DNA of 64,000 nucleotides from Verrucomicrobia subdivision 3 bacterium UBA693 (GCA_002298785.1 DBMR01000022.1:15737-79736); one strand, 5' to 3'. Positions 9,378-18,171 are shown, numbered from the stretch's first letter. Made by a program: numbers and translations. Notes: generated by a model not told the origin, from the sequence alone.

Positions 9378-9980
9378 CTATTTCCAACCGCGGGCGCACA
9401 TGGCCAGGTAGATGCGCTCGGCCCGGTCCGCGCTGCGGACGAAGAGCTGGCCGATTATATTGCCGAGGCTACGCCAGGCCAGGCGGCGGCCGGAGGAGAA
9501 AGTCCGGCTGGCGCGGGCGCGTTGCATGCGGCGCGATTCTTCGCGGAGGACCGGCAGGTAGCGCACCATGAGCGCGAGGGTCGAGAGCATGACCTCCGGC
9601 AGTCCCAGCCGGCGGAGCACGTGGAGAATTTCGAGGAAAGGCGTGCTCCAGGTCAGCAGCAGCAGGGCGATCACGCACAGGTTGCTTTTGATCAGGGCGG
9701 CGGCCACCAACGGAGCGGCGGCGGGATTAAACACGGTGAGCAAAGCCAGGCCCAGGATGAAAAACTCCGCAACCAACAGCCGCTTGAGCATGAGGCGGAG
9801 CGGTGGGCGGGCGCTGAGCCAAACGATGAGAAGGAAGCTTAACGGCACCAGGGCCGCCAGGTGAGGCCGGCGCGGCAACATCACGGTAAACAACACCACG
9901 GCCAGGGTGACGGCCAGTTTCAGCCCGGCCCGCACCCGATGAAGCCAGGTTTGACCTTCAAACGTGGTTCTTGCCTGCAT
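9378..9980 (-). CDS. cbiQ: Cobalt/nickel ECF transporter transmembrane protein
   Basis: EcfT-type integral membrane subunit that couples the ATPase to the metal-binding subunit. 200 aa with four to five hydrophobic segments. The two coupling motifs are present: an Ala-Arg-Ala-Ser form of the Ala-Arg-Gly helix in RARASR (about residue 156) and a C-terminal CARGWK. It overlaps the end of cbiM by 23 bases, which implies coupled translation. The protein is short for the family (commonly 220-260 aa). Confidence 0.88.
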   Translation of the reverse strand: MQARTTFEGQTWLHRVRAGLKLAVTLAVVLFTVMLPRRPHLAALVPLSFLLIVWLSARPPLRLMLKRLLVAEFFILGLALLTVFNPAAAPLVAAALIKSNLCVIALLLLTWSTPFLEILHVLRRLGLPEVMLSTLALMVRYLPVLREESRRMQRARASRTFSSGRRLAWRSLGNIIGQLFVRSADRAERIYLAMCARGWK

Positions 9981-10929
9981 CGGCTTTGGAAGATTTCAGC
10001 GCCGGCACCAGGGCGCGGGCGAGGCCATAGGCGGCGATGAACGCGATCAATGTACCCAAAGCTCCGGCGACGGCTGTGGCCACGGTCGCGGAGGTGAAGG
10101 CTGGGAAGGTGTAGTTCGCCAGCGGCGTGGTGACCAGGGGCGCCGCCGCTTTCGAGGAGACCCCCAGGCTTTCGGCCACGCGCTCGAGTCCGTCCGGCCA
10201 GGGGCAGGCGAATGGTGCCACAAACACGGCCAATCCAAGGCACAGGAGCAGGCCGTAGCTCACGACCGTGCCGCGCGATTCCATGGGCTTTTCGGCAAAG
10301 CCGGCGACGAGCTCGGGCCGGCTTTTGAGCACGGCCAGCACGATTAATCCGGTGGCCAGACCTTCTCCGGCCCCGATCAGCATGTGAATATTGGCCATCG
10401 CCGGGAAAGCCAGGCTCCAGGACACGGTGCCGCTCAGCGCGAGTTGACCGGCGCAACAGATCGAGGCCAGGACCGTGCCGCACCATCCGGCGAAAGCTGC
10501 AGCGCAGACCGCGGCGCGCAGGGGATCCCCGCGCAGCAAGCGGCGTAAAATCGTGTAAATGAAATAGCCGCCGCAAACGCTGGCGATGGCCATGTTGAAC
10601 AGGTTGGCGCCCAAGGCCAGCAAACCGCCGTCCGCGAACATCAGGCATTGCACCATGAGCACGCACGTGATCACGATGATGGCCGCGCTGGGGCCGAGTA
10701 GAATCGACGCCAGCACCCCGCCGATGAGGTGCCCGGAAGTGCCGCCAGCCACCGGGAAGTTCACCATCTGGGCGGCGAAAACAAAGGCCGCGGACAATCC
10801 CAACAGCGGAATCTGCCGGGGAGTGAGGCTGGCCTTAACCCGGCGCACGGCAAGAGTAATGCCAGCCGCCGCCGCCCCGGTGGAGAGCAGCGCAGTCCTG
10901 GCATCAAGAAATCCGTCGGGCAAATGCAT
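9958..10929 (-). CDS. cbiM: Cobalt/nickel ECF transporter substrate-binding subunit, CbiM-CbiN fusion
   Basis: Metal-capturing S component. The 323-aa protein starts MHLPDGFLD; in this family the His at position 2 and the free N-terminus help bind the metal, which fixes the start. The CbiM part spans about 1-205, with GGTSGHLIGG and a second helix set. From about residue 222 a further membrane segment and the PDGLE motif (245-249) correspond to CbiN, so CbiM and CbiN are fused in one chain. Whether the metal is Co2+ or Ni2+ cannot be told. Upstream I see no cobalamin riboswitch. Confidence 0.92.
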   Translation of the reverse strand: MHLPDGFLDARTALLSTGAAAAGITLAVRRVKASLTPRQIPLLGLSAAFVFAAQMVNFPVAGGTSGHLIGGVLASILLGPSAAIIVITCVLMVQCLMFADGGLLALGANLFNMAIASVCGGYFIYTILRRLLRGDPLRAAVCAAAFAGWCGTVLASICCAGQLALSGTVSWSLAFPAMANIHMLIGAGEGLATGLIVLAVLKSRPELVAGFAEKPMESRGTVVSYGLLLCLGLAVFVAPFACPWPDGLERVAESLGVSSKAAAPLVTTPLANYTFPAFTSATVATAVAGALGTLIAFIAAYGLARALVPALKSSKADAGKNHV

Positions 10930-11009
10930 GCGTGCGCGTCGTTAAGCAACGTCGAGCTTAGGCGCGGTTGGGTCGGCGCGCAACTTCGGTGTTACAAAAT
11001 GATGAAATC

Positions 11010-11035
11010 GTATGACGCCCTCGGGAGGGTCATTC
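11010..11035. promoter_or_regulatory. Palindrome between cbiM and a divergent gene, possible metal-regulator site
   Basis: GTATGA and TCATTC flank 14 bases that themselves contain CCCTC and GAGGG, giving an imperfect palindrome in the intergenic region 81 bases from cbiM and 115 from the divergent beta-barrel gene. The left half equals the GTATGA half-site of Escherichia coli NikR, but NikR sites use 16 bases between halves and TCATAC on the right. Assignment to a nickel or cobalt regulator is a weak inference. Confidence 0.25.
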
Positions 11036-11149
11036 GCGGCAGCGGCGGGTGGGCGTTTGCCGGTCGAGGTTTTGGGGTCGGTTGACTTTCGCCAGTGTTC
11101 GAGTACAGAAGACTCGGAGTTTCGTGAACTCGAGTGGAGGATCGGTCTG

Positions 11150-12367
11150 GTGATACGTTTCGACCATGGATTCGGGTTGATGCTGCCGGTCTTCCTGCTG
11201 GCGGCGCTGCCGGTTTTTGGCCAGATCGATCCGTACCAGCGTGACCTCTTGCAGGTGGGCTATAACGTGGCCTTCGAAGGCCATGCGCCCATGGCGGGCT
11301 ACGCGTTCTATTACCACAATCAGCCGGGATTTCTGCGCACCAACCTGACGCTGCGATTGGCCGTGGCGCCGACCTACCTGGACTCCGAGTTGGGCATTAG
11401 CGGGGCCCTGGGGCCGAACACGGACGTGGGCATCGGGTTGGCCGGGGGCGCGTTCGCCGATAGCTTCGCGGAAATTCGTGAAGGTCAATTCCTGCCCGGC
11501 GAATCTTTCGTCGGTTACGGCTGCGAAACCTCGGCGAGTGTGTATCACCTGTTCAATCCCGGCCGGCAGATTCCCCTGTACGGGTTGGTGCGCGTGGCGG
11601 TGCGCGGTTCGTTTTATGATCGCGATAACGACACCGAGAAGACCTTCGAGTTGCCGCCGAACCGCGCCACGTTTGCCGTGCGGGCCGGATTGCGCTGGGG
11701 CGGACGCGAGCCGACGCTCTACCCGGACCTGGCGATGGAGTTGTCAATTTGGTACGAAGGGGAGTTCCGGAGCGATTACGGGGTCTATGGATTTGCGGAC
11801 CGCGAGGTGAAGCCGAGCACACACGCTTTCCTGGCCGAGGCGATGCTCGCCTACCAGATGCCGGAGCTGAAGCACGCCTTCTCGATCGACCTCACGGCCG
11901 GCACCGCCCCGGTGGCCGATCGGTTCAGCGCCTTCCGCCTCGGGGCGGTGCTCCCGTTCATCTCGCAGTTTCCGCTGTCCATACCCGGGTATTACTACCA
12001 GGAGATCACGGCGAGCAGCTTCGCCCTGTTGAGCGGCAATTACCTGATTCCCCTCGAGGAAAAGGCGCGTTGGAATATCGACTTCACTGCTGCCGGCGCC
12101 GTGGTGGACTACCTGCCGGGCATGGAGCAGCCGGGAAATTGGCATAGCGGGGTCGGGGCCGGGATCTTCTACAAGAACGCCACCTGGCGGGTCATGCTGG
12201 GATATGGCTACGGCTTCGAAGCGATCCGCACGGGCGGGCGCGGGGCTAACGCCCTCGGAATCCTCGTGCAACTGGACTGGGACCGAGCCGTCGAGGCCTT
12301 CCGCAGCCCGTTGTCCGCCGGGAAATGGCGGGGGTGGCAGCGCATTTTTAATGTTTTCTCAAAGTAA
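11150..12367 (+). CDS. Putative outer-membrane beta-barrel protein
   Basis: 405 aa, family not recognised by name. An N-terminal signal segment (about residues 11-25, ending VFGQ) is followed by alternating short amphipathic strands with aromatic girdles, glycines and tight turns, such as VGYNVAFEGH and NWHSGVGAGIFYK, as in porin-like barrels. There is no C-terminal Phe; it ends NVFSK. GTG 11150 is chosen because GGAGG lies nine bases upstream; ATG 11180 and an upstream ATG at 11012 are alternatives. It diverges from the cbiMQO operon, which suggests, but does not show, a role in metal passage across the outer membrane. Confidence 0.65.
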   Translation: MIRFDHGFGLMLPVFLLAALPVFGQIDPYQRDLLQVGYNVAFEGHAPMAGYAFYYHNQPGFLRTNLTLRLAVAPTYLDSELGISGALGPNTDVGIGLAGGAFADSFAEIREGQFLPGESFVGYGCETSASVYHLFNPGRQIPLYGLVRVAVRGSFYDRDNDTEKTFELPPNRATFAVRAGLRWGGREPTLYPDLAMELSIWYEGEFRSDYGVYGFADREVKPSTHAFLAEAMLAYQMPELKHAFSIDLTAGTAPVADRFSAFRLGAVLPFISQFPLSIPGYYYQEITASSFALLSGNYLIPLEEKARWNIDFTAAGAVVDYLPGMEQPGNWHSGVGAGIFYKNATWRVMLGYGYGFEAIRTGGRGANALGILVQLDWDRAVEAFRSPLSAGKWRGWQRIFNVFSK

Positions 12368-12491
12368 ACCTGTTAATACGTCGGTGGACCAGGAATCGGA
12401 GCGCTGGCTGCTGCGAGTCTCATGACAAACAGGACACATGTTTGTTAGTCTGGGGATTCGCGGCCGCTCTGCCTTTTGGACCACAGCATTT

Positions 12492-14435
12492 ATGAGACAG
12501 ACCCTGATTTCGCTAACGTTGCTCGTGCCGTTTTTGGCTGCCGCCCAGGTGCCCCCGCCTGAAAGCCTCGTGTTGGATCAGATACCGCCGGTGCCGCTCG
12601 AGTTGCGGGCCAAAGTCGGGCCCTATTTGGAAACCCGGGGCGCGACTTTTAACGCGTGGCACCCGCAACGGCGGGAGCTGCTGATCACCACGCGCTTTGC
12701 CGACACCATGCAATTGCACCAGGTGCGGATGCCCGGGGGCATGCGCCGGCAACTCACCTTCGCCCCGGAGCCGGTGTCCGGCGCTTCCTACCGTCCGCAC
12801 ACCGCCGAGTTCATCGTCTACAGCCAGGACGTCGGTGGCGGCGAGTTTTTCCAACTATTCCGCTACGACCCCGCCACCGGGCGCTCGACGTTGTTGACCG
12901 ACGGCAAGTCGCGCAACGAGAGCGCCACCTGGGCGCGCAGCGGCAAATGGCTGGCTTACACCTCGACGCGCCGCAACGGGAAGGACACGGATATTTACGT
13001 GATGGACCCCGCAAACCCGGCGACCGATCACCGGGTATTGCAGGTCTCGGGAGGCGGCTGGAGTGTTCAGGATTGGTCCCCGCAGGAAGATGCCCTGCTG
13101 TTGGCCGAATACATTTCCATTAACCAAAGCCACCTGCACCTGCTCGATCTGCGCAGCGGGACCGTGCGCCGCCTCACCCCGGAATTGCCCGGCGCAGTGG
13201 CTTATGCCAGCGCCCGCTTCGCCCGGCAGGGACGGTCGTTCTTTGCGGTGACGGACCGCGATTCCGAGTTTCGGCGCGTGGCGGAGTTTGCTCTGCCGAC
13301 GGTGCCCGGCGAGCCGGCGACGCTGAAGCGCGTGCTGACCCCCAAGTTGAATTGGGATGTGGGCGGTCTCGAACTTTCGGACGATGGCCGCCACCTGGCC
13401 TTCGTGGCGAATGAAGCCGGCCTGGGCGTGTTGCACCTGATGGATGCAGTCACCGGCAAGGAAATGAAGGTCCCGCGCTTGCCCGCGGGGGTGATCTCTG
13501 GCTTGAACTGGCACGAGAACAACCGCGATCTGGGTTTCACCCTGAGCTCCGCCCGGTCACCGGCGGATGCCTATTCGGTGGACGTGAAGACAGGCAAGGT
13601 CGAACGCTGGACCGAAAGCGAGACAGGCGGGCTGAATGCCGCAGGTTTCATCGAGCCCGAACTGGTCCGGTTCAAGAGTTTCGACGGGCTCGAAATTTCG
13701 GCATTCGTCTATCGGCCGAATCCCGCCAAATTCCCCGGCAAACGGCCGGCGATCATTAACATCCACGGCGGCCCGGAATCGCAGGCGCGGCCCGGGTTCC
13801 TGGCGCGCAACAACTATTTCCTGGACGAGATGGGCATCGCCTTGGTGTATCCCAACGTGCGCGGCTCGGATGGTTACGGGAAGACTTTCCTGACGCTGGA
13901 CAACGGTTTCAAGCGTGAGGATTCGGTGCGCGACATCGGGGCGCTGCTGGACTGGCTGGCGCGCGATCCGGGCGTGGATGCGGGCCGGTTGACGGTCATG
14001 GGCGGCAGCTACGGTGGATACATGGTCCTGGCGTGCATGACGCATTATAGCGACCGTTTACGCTGCGGCGTGGATATCGTCGGCATCTCGAATTTCCTGA
14101 CTTTCCTCCGCAACACCCAGGATTACCGCCGGGACCTGCGCCGCGTGGAATACGGCGACGAACGCGACGAAAAGATGCGCGAGTTCCTGGAGAAGATCTC
14201 TCCCACTGCCAGCGTGAAGAACATCACTCGCCCGCTGCTGGTGGTGCAGGGCCGGAACGATCCGCGTGTGCCGGTAACCGAAGCGGAGCAAATGGTTAAG
14301 GCGATCCGGGACAACGGCGGAACGGCATGGTATTTGATGGCCAAGGACGAGGGCCACGGCTTTGCCAAGAAGAAGAACGCCGATTTTCAGTACTTGGCCA
14401 CCATTGTTTTCCTGGAGCAGTATTTATTGCGGTAA
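12492..14435 (+). CDS. Secreted S9 family serine peptidase (prolyl oligopeptidase/acylaminoacyl type)
   Basis: 647 aa with a signal peptide at about residues 1-19, a TolB/WD40-like beta-propeller (about 45-380), and a C-terminal alpha/beta-hydrolase domain. The catalytic triad is visible: Ser506 in GGSYGGYM, Asp590 in GRNDPRVP and His622 in EGHGF. The oxyanion region is HGGPESQ. Enzymes of this family cleave short peptides, often after proline or at acylated N-termini. ATG 12492 is preferred to the upstream start at 12438 because it opens directly on the signal peptide. A single gene; tRNA-Leu follows 79 bases after its stop. Confidence 0.93.
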   Translation: MRQTLISLTLLVPFLAAAQVPPPESLVLDQIPPVPLELRAKVGPYLETRGATFNAWHPQRRELLITTRFADTMQLHQVRMPGGMRRQLTFAPEPVSGASYRPHTAEFIVYSQDVGGGEFFQLFRYDPATGRSTLLTDGKSRNESATWARSGKWLAYTSTRRNGKDTDIYVMDPANPATDHRVLQVSGGGWSVQDWSPQEDALLLAEYISINQSHLHLLDLRSGTVRRLTPELPGAVAYASARFARQGRSFFAVTDRDSEFRRVAEFALPTVPGEPATLKRVLTPKLNWDVGGLELSDDGRHLAFVANEAGLGVLHLMDAVTGKEMKVPRLPAGVISGLNWHENNRDLGFTLSSARSPADAYSVDVKTGKVERWTESETGGLNAAGFIEPELVRFKSFDGLEISAFVYRPNPAKFPGKRPAIINIHGGPESQARPGFLARNNYFLDEMGIALVYPNVRGSDGYGKTFLTLDNGFKREDSVRDIGALLDWLARDPGVDAGRLTVMGGSYGGYMVLACMTHYSDRLRCGVDIVGISNFLTFLRNTQDYRRDLRRVEYGDERDEKMREFLEKISPTASVKNITRPLLVVQGRNDPRVPVTEAEQMVKAIRDNGGTAWYLMAKDEGHGFAKKKNADFQYLATIVFLEQYLLR

Positions 14436-14514
14436 CGGGCCGCTCGAATTTGCCGGACGCGGAATTTATCTTGCGAACGGCGGAAATTACTGCTTCATTG
14501 GGAAACACGGTTAC

Positions 14515-14599
14515 GCGCATATGGCGGAATTGGCAGACGCGCTACTTTGAGGTGGTAGTGGAGTAATCCGTGCAGGTTCAAGTCCTGCTATGCGCACCA
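14515..14599 (+). tRNA. tRNA-Leu(GAG)
   Basis: Class II tRNA of 85 bases. The acceptor stem GCGCATA pairs with TATGCGC, followed by A and an encoded CCA. The D arm reads GCGGAATTGGCAGACGC. The anticodon stem is CTACT/GGTAG with loop TTGAGGT giving anticodon GAG, a variable arm follows, and the T arm is GCAGG-TTCAAGT-CCTGC. Confidence 0.96.
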
Positions 14600-14665
14600 T
14601 CTTCTATTTTTCCACGGCTTGGATCGGGCGCCGGCGTTGCGAGCGTCACTTCGGTACGGTAACCC

Positions 14666-14760
14666 TCTGAGTTCTTTGCGATCTTTGTGGTTATTGCTTT
14701 GGCCTCCCACCCAGCCAACCGAATTTTAACCGCAAAGAACACAAAGGGCGCAAAGAGGGA
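14666..14760. repeat. Imperfect inverted repeat of the ACCGCAAAGAACGCAAAG family
   Basis: A left arm around 14666-14697 (GAGTTCTTTGCGATCTTTG) and a right arm around 14725-14760 (CCGCAAAGAACACAAAGGGC) are near-complementary. The same family of words occurs again at 61380-61415, 63110-63140 and 63822-63850. Such dispersed inverted repeats are typical of verrucomicrobial intergenic DNA. Confidence 0.6.
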
Positions 14761-14774
14761 TGGCTCCGTTTCCT

Positions 14775-15509
14775 TCACCAATGAAAAAGCCGGCCGAAAG
14801 GCCGGCTTTTTTGTCTCAGTTTTGCTGAGGAAAAGTGCCGAGCTTGGTTCTTCCGACGAAGAACGCGCAGCGCGCTCGCACCGAACGGCAGGAGCAAAAG
14901 GGCGCCAGCGATTACCGTCGAAGGTTCGGGCACGACAGCAATGTTACCTGCTGCAACGTCACCAGTCTTGCCGTTCGCAAAGATGTCCGAAACAAAGAAA
15001 AGGCCCTGTGGATTCTTCACGAAATCCGCAGGGGTCAGGCCACCCGCGAGGTTCACCGTAAATGAGAGCGAGGAAGGCGGGGTCCCGCTTGCGCCCGGGC
15101 TTGTATAATCCACAGCATAATCCCAATACCCCGTCCCGGCGGCATGGAGATGGTTCGCTGGGTTCTTTTCGATTGAGTAATGTGACGTGGCCGTGTTAAA
15201 CGCAACGTTGGCTATGGTAACCGCAGCGGCAGCAGGATGGCTCTTAAGGTCGAAGCCGATTGCAAAGCCTGCCCCGGATCCAACGAATGTGTATCCAGAT
15301 TTCAGGGATACATTCACCTTAACCGTATTCCCATCGACCCCTTGAGCAAGATTTACAGTGCCGAAAATCGTTCCGGCCGGCAACCCAAATCCGCCTGAGG
15401 CATACACTTGGTCGAGGTTGAAGGTGAGATCTGCTTTCGCTGGCAGAGTCGCTAAAATTGCCGCAGCGACTATACCCATCGAGAGCCCACCTAATTGCCT
15501 TACTATCAT
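14775..15509 (-). CDS. PEP-CTERM sorting domain protein
   Basis: Exported protein with a signal peptide (about residues 1-27), an uncharacterised beta-rich body, and a C-terminal sorting signal: VPEPS, a hydrophobic segment, and the basic LRVLRRK. PEP-CTERM proteins are processed by exosortase and linked to exopolysaccharide or floc formation; no exosortase is in this window. After the usual end of the signal, the frame runs on for about 25 residues, through the terminator hairpin at 14784-14812, before a TGA. The paired ATGTCCCAA boxes 110 bases upstream are shared with the divergent PEP-CTERM gene at 16183. Confidence 0.85.
   Translation of the reverse strand: MIVRQLGGLSMGIVAAAILATLPAKADLTFNLDQVYASGGFGLPAGTIFGTVNLAQGVDGNTVKVNVSLKSGYTFVGSGAGFAIGFDLKSHPAAAAVTIANVAFNTATSHYSIEKNPANHLHAAGTGYWDYAVDYTSPGASGTPPSSLSFTVNLAGGLTPADFVKNPQGLFFVSDIFANGKTGDVAAGNIAVVPEPSTVIAGALLLLPFGASALRVLRRKNQARHFSSAKLRQKSRPFGRLFHW
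14784..14812. terminator. Bidirectional rho-independent terminator
   Basis: A perfect stem AAGCCGGCC-GAAA-GGCCGGCTT is flanked by an A tract on the left and a T tract on the right, so it can end transcription on both strands. It lies inside the last codons of the minus-strand PEP-CTERM frame that ends at 14775. Confidence 0.9.
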
Positions 15510-15619
15510 ATGTGCGTTTTCTGTTGGTCCGCTTGCTGCCGCCTGCCCCCGCCTCGGTACGGACGTCGTACCTCAACCGCATTATCTCTTACACACCCAC
15601 TCACTCGGGTCTATTGGAG

Positions 15620-15651
15620 TCTTGGGACATCTGAATGCACGTTTGGGACAT
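15620..15651 (-). promoter_or_regulatory. Paired ATGTCCCAA boxes upstream of PEP-CTERM gene 1
   Basis: Read on the minus strand, ATGTCCCAAA and ATGTCCCAAGA are separated by 11 bases, so the boxes repeat every 21 bases, about two helical turns. The element ends 110 bases before the ATG at 15509. The same pair with the same spacer length occurs upstream of the divergent gene at 16183. A dimeric activator or repressor site is the likeliest reading; transposon ends are the alternative. Confidence 0.6.
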
Positions 15652-16005
15652 GGGGCGTGCGTGAAGCACCCACACCCGGACCGAGTTCGTGCGGGCCTAT
15701 CGAGAATGACAACCGGGCTGAAGGCGGGGGCAGTTACCGTTGAGTCGGTGTGCCGCTATCCTTGAGGCGTCATCAAATTTTCGAACGCAATCCTCCCTCG
15801 CGTCGAAACTCACAGCCCCGTTGGGGAGGCATCGAAAGTTGGAATTGCCACCCCAGGCCGAAGTAGTTCCACGGGCGCCTTTGTGTGTCTTTGCCTCGGC
15901 ACCCTCCACGAGAAGGGTAAGCAAACATGTGGAAAGAACATGAACGTCGGCAAACTGGGAAATGCTTTTGGTGGAATTGCGTCCTTAAACTTGGGAGAGG
16001 GTTTG
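15652..16005. other. Gene-free spacer between the divergent PEP-CTERM genes
   Basis: About 350 bases with no credible gene. Short open frames on both strands lack ribosome sites and coherent composition. Inside it I see only local dyads such as GCGTGCGTGAAGCAC near 15656. Confidence 0.5.
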
Positions 16006-16037
16006 ATGTCCCAAAAGTGATCAAATATGTCCCAAGA
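16006..16037 (+). promoter_or_regulatory. Paired ATGTCCCAA boxes upstream of PEP-CTERM gene 2
   Basis: ATGTCCCAAA (16006-16015) and ATGTCCCAAGA (16027-16037) are separated by 11 bases, in the same orientation relative to their gene as the pair at 15620-15651. The element ends 145 bases before ATG 16183. The 11-base spacers differ in sequence, so only the boxes are conserved. No convincing sigma-54 -24/-12 promoter was seen downstream. Confidence 0.6.
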
Positions 16038-16182
16038 CAGGACAGACTTGGGCTGGCATTCCATGGTTTCATGACCGGGCAATGGTGAAGAAGCCTGCGG
16101 ATTCCAAACCCTGGCCTCGGATCCAAACCGACATCAGACAGCAAAATGGCAATTATTTAGAGGATAGCAGAAGGGAAATCCT

Positions 16183-16950
16183 ATGGGAAAACTTGCGGTC
16201 AATAAATACGCGGTCGCTTTAACTACTTTGGGCATGGCGCTGGCCACCAGCAGTGCACAGGCCGGGCTTACCAGCATCGGCACCACCAGTGCCGATGGCA
16301 ATCCACCGGGTAACCTGACCGCAGTAATGCGTACACTAACCGGCATCTCCAGTTATAACGCCATGGACCCGGCCAACCGTGTTGATGATAGTGCGGACCA
16401 GGTGTGGACCGGACAATCCGGTGGCGGAGTGATTTCCACCCTGATCTTGGAAATTGCCGGTAATCGGAATGGAAATTCATTTGGTATTTACAATTTGGGC
16501 GACGTTAGCCAGCGCGTTCAGGTCTTTCCTGGCTCAGCAAATGGCGTGACGGCACCGGTAACGGTGGCGGTGCCCACTTCCTGGGGCGGGTCGTTTGGAT
16601 TTTACCTGGCGAATGGCGGCACCACCTTTTATTCGCGGCAGTCGGACAACGGCGGCGCCGACAACATGGTAACGCTGAAGAACAGCGGACCGGGCAATCT
16701 CACCCTCAATACATCCGCGTTTGTGTCCGGCGGTTGGGCCAGCGGTGGTTCCGTTTCCTGGAGCCCGGGCGAATACCTGCTGGGGTGGGAAGACCTTCGA
16801 ATTGGCGGCGGGGCGGAACCCGATTACCAGGACATGTTGGTGAAGGTGAACGCGGTGCCGGTGCCGGAGCCAACGACAATGATTGCCGGCGTGCTGCTTC
16901 TTCTGCCGTTTGCAGCCAGCAGCCTTCGCATTCTCAGGCGGAAGCACTAA
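16183..16950 (+). CDS. PEP-CTERM protein with DUF4114-like domain
   Basis: 255 aa with a signal peptide (about residues 1-28), a beta-rich body, and just before the sorting signal a DUF4114-like acidic motif in the region LGWEDLRIGGGAEPDYQDM, which resembles Ca2+-binding loops. The C-terminus is VPEPT, a hydrophobic helix and LRILRRKH at the very end, the normal form for the family. AAGGGAAA precedes the ATG. The tail is nearly identical in pattern to that of the divergent PEP-CTERM gene, so both should be handled by the same exosortase. Confidence 0.88.
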   Translation: MGKLAVNKYAVALTTLGMALATSSAQAGLTSIGTTSADGNPPGNLTAVMRTLTGISSYNAMDPANRVDDSADQVWTGQSGGGVISTLILEIAGNRNGNSFGIYNLGDVSQRVQVFPGSANGVTAPVTVAVPTSWGGSFGFYLANGGTTFYSRQSDNGGADNMVTLKNSGPGNLTLNTSAFVSGGWASGGSVSWSPGEYLLGWEDLRIGGGAEPDYQDMLVKVNAVPVPEPTTMIAGVLLLLPFAASSLRILRRKH

Positions 16951-16983
16951 GCCACACAGCGGATCTGTACAGGCTCGTTTGAT

Positions 16984-17786
16984 TTACTGCGGCACGGCGC
17001 GGTAGAACTGCTTGGTGTTGGTCGCAGAGGAGAAGTCGACGTAGATAAACGGGCGCGTGTTAAGCGTGACGTTGGTGAGGGTGGTCCAGGAAGTGGGTTG
17101 GACGGCGCTGGTGGCTTGGACGAGGTAGTTGCTGCCAATCGGTCCGTCGAGGTAGACGGCGGCCAGCAGTTTTAGATCGCAGAAGCTCAGGCTGGCGGTC
17201 GCGCTGGTGTTGGTGCCTGCTCGATTGGACACGATAACATCGTACCATCCGATATCGTTCGAGCCTGCGGCCGGGATCGTATAGAACCAATTGGTTGCGC
17301 TCGGGATGTTTTGACCCAGAAACCGCCATTGATAAGCCGGTTCCGGGGTTCCTCCCGCCTCGACAGTAAAAGTGCACGGTTGGCCGGAGCCGATGATTTG
17401 GCTCACCGGCTGCCGGGTGAAGAATGGGGAGAGATATCCCCTCGGCCACTGCCGCCGTAACCCAGAAGGGCCGGGCGGTTGTCCGCACGGTTTATCTTGA
17501 ACCAGAGCGCGATGGTCCGATTGGTCGCGGGCAACCCGCTGGCGGGTGCGACGAGGTACTGTCCGGTGCCGTTGAAGGCATAGCAGCCAGTGGCGTTGCC
17601 GAATCGGTCCAGGGCTGGAGCGGCGCCGTTCATCGCCGTCGCGTGGTTGGCGCTGCCGCTGTAATCGAGCGTATCCCCATCGAGTGGGTCGTAGGCGACA
17701 AGTCCGGCGGTGAGAGAAGTCTGTGCGTTCGCGGCGAAGGTTAGCAGGCAGATGATTAGGCTTAGTCCACGAATGATGGTCTTCAT
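16984..17786 (-). pseudogene. Frameshifted LamG-Ig domain secreted protein
   Basis: Two overlapping frames on the minus strand together make one protein. The 5' frame (ATG 17786) gives a signal peptide and the first half of a LamG/concanavalin-like domain (LTAGLVAYDPLDGDTLDYSG onward), then stops near 17403. The other frame, continuous to 16984, gives an Ig-like domain starting at about FFTRQPVSQIIG and a C-terminal region ending TKQFYRAVPQ. The second half of LamG is missing at the junction near 17425-17440, so an internal deletion has also shifted the frame. Adhesion or glycan binding would be the ancestral role. A programmed frameshift is unlikely because a domain half is lost. Confidence 0.75.
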
Positions 17787-18171
17787 AGAGATCAAAGGGG
17801 CCTTGAGTGCTTGGTTTGAGATGAAGTGCAATGCGGTGTGTCGTGCGGGAGGAGGTTGGAATTGGGGGCGCGGGCCCAGCGCTGGTAGAAGGGGTGCTGG
17901 AAGGCCCGCGATTCCAATCGATGCGAACCGCGGCGTCATTTTTCCGCGGAAGCGGAGCTCCATGACAAGTTTGACTGCCGTGGCCACTGTATCCCGTGAA
18001 GACCCGTTGACCCTCATAATCCAATGGGCATTCTTCAGGGCTGTAGATGCGACGTCTATCTGCGATCTGGACATCCGCATGCGCTTTTGGGCCATGACAC
18101 TTTTGTCCCGGTGAGTAGATCTCAAACGTCGTCTATGTTCTTCGAAGCGCATCCCCAAAAATTCGTAGCGC

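Noticed and set aside
10930..11149. Cobalamin riboswitch upstream of cbiM
   Set aside because: No B12 box or its complement and no suitable long structured leader were seen.
15620..16037. Complete small insertion element bounded by TCTTGGGACAT ends
   Set aside because: No transposase and no visible target duplication; the boxes lie symmetrically upstream of two related genes, so a regulatory role is preferred, though not excluded as a remnant.
15773..16144. Minus-strand open frame of 123 codons in the PEP-CTERM intergenic region
   Set aside because: Runs across the paired boxes, no ribosome site, no recognisable domain.
16038..16182. Sigma-54 promoter for the PEP-CTERM gene
   Set aside because: Candidate TGGCAT and TGGCCT words lack the GC at the -12 position; spacing does not fit.
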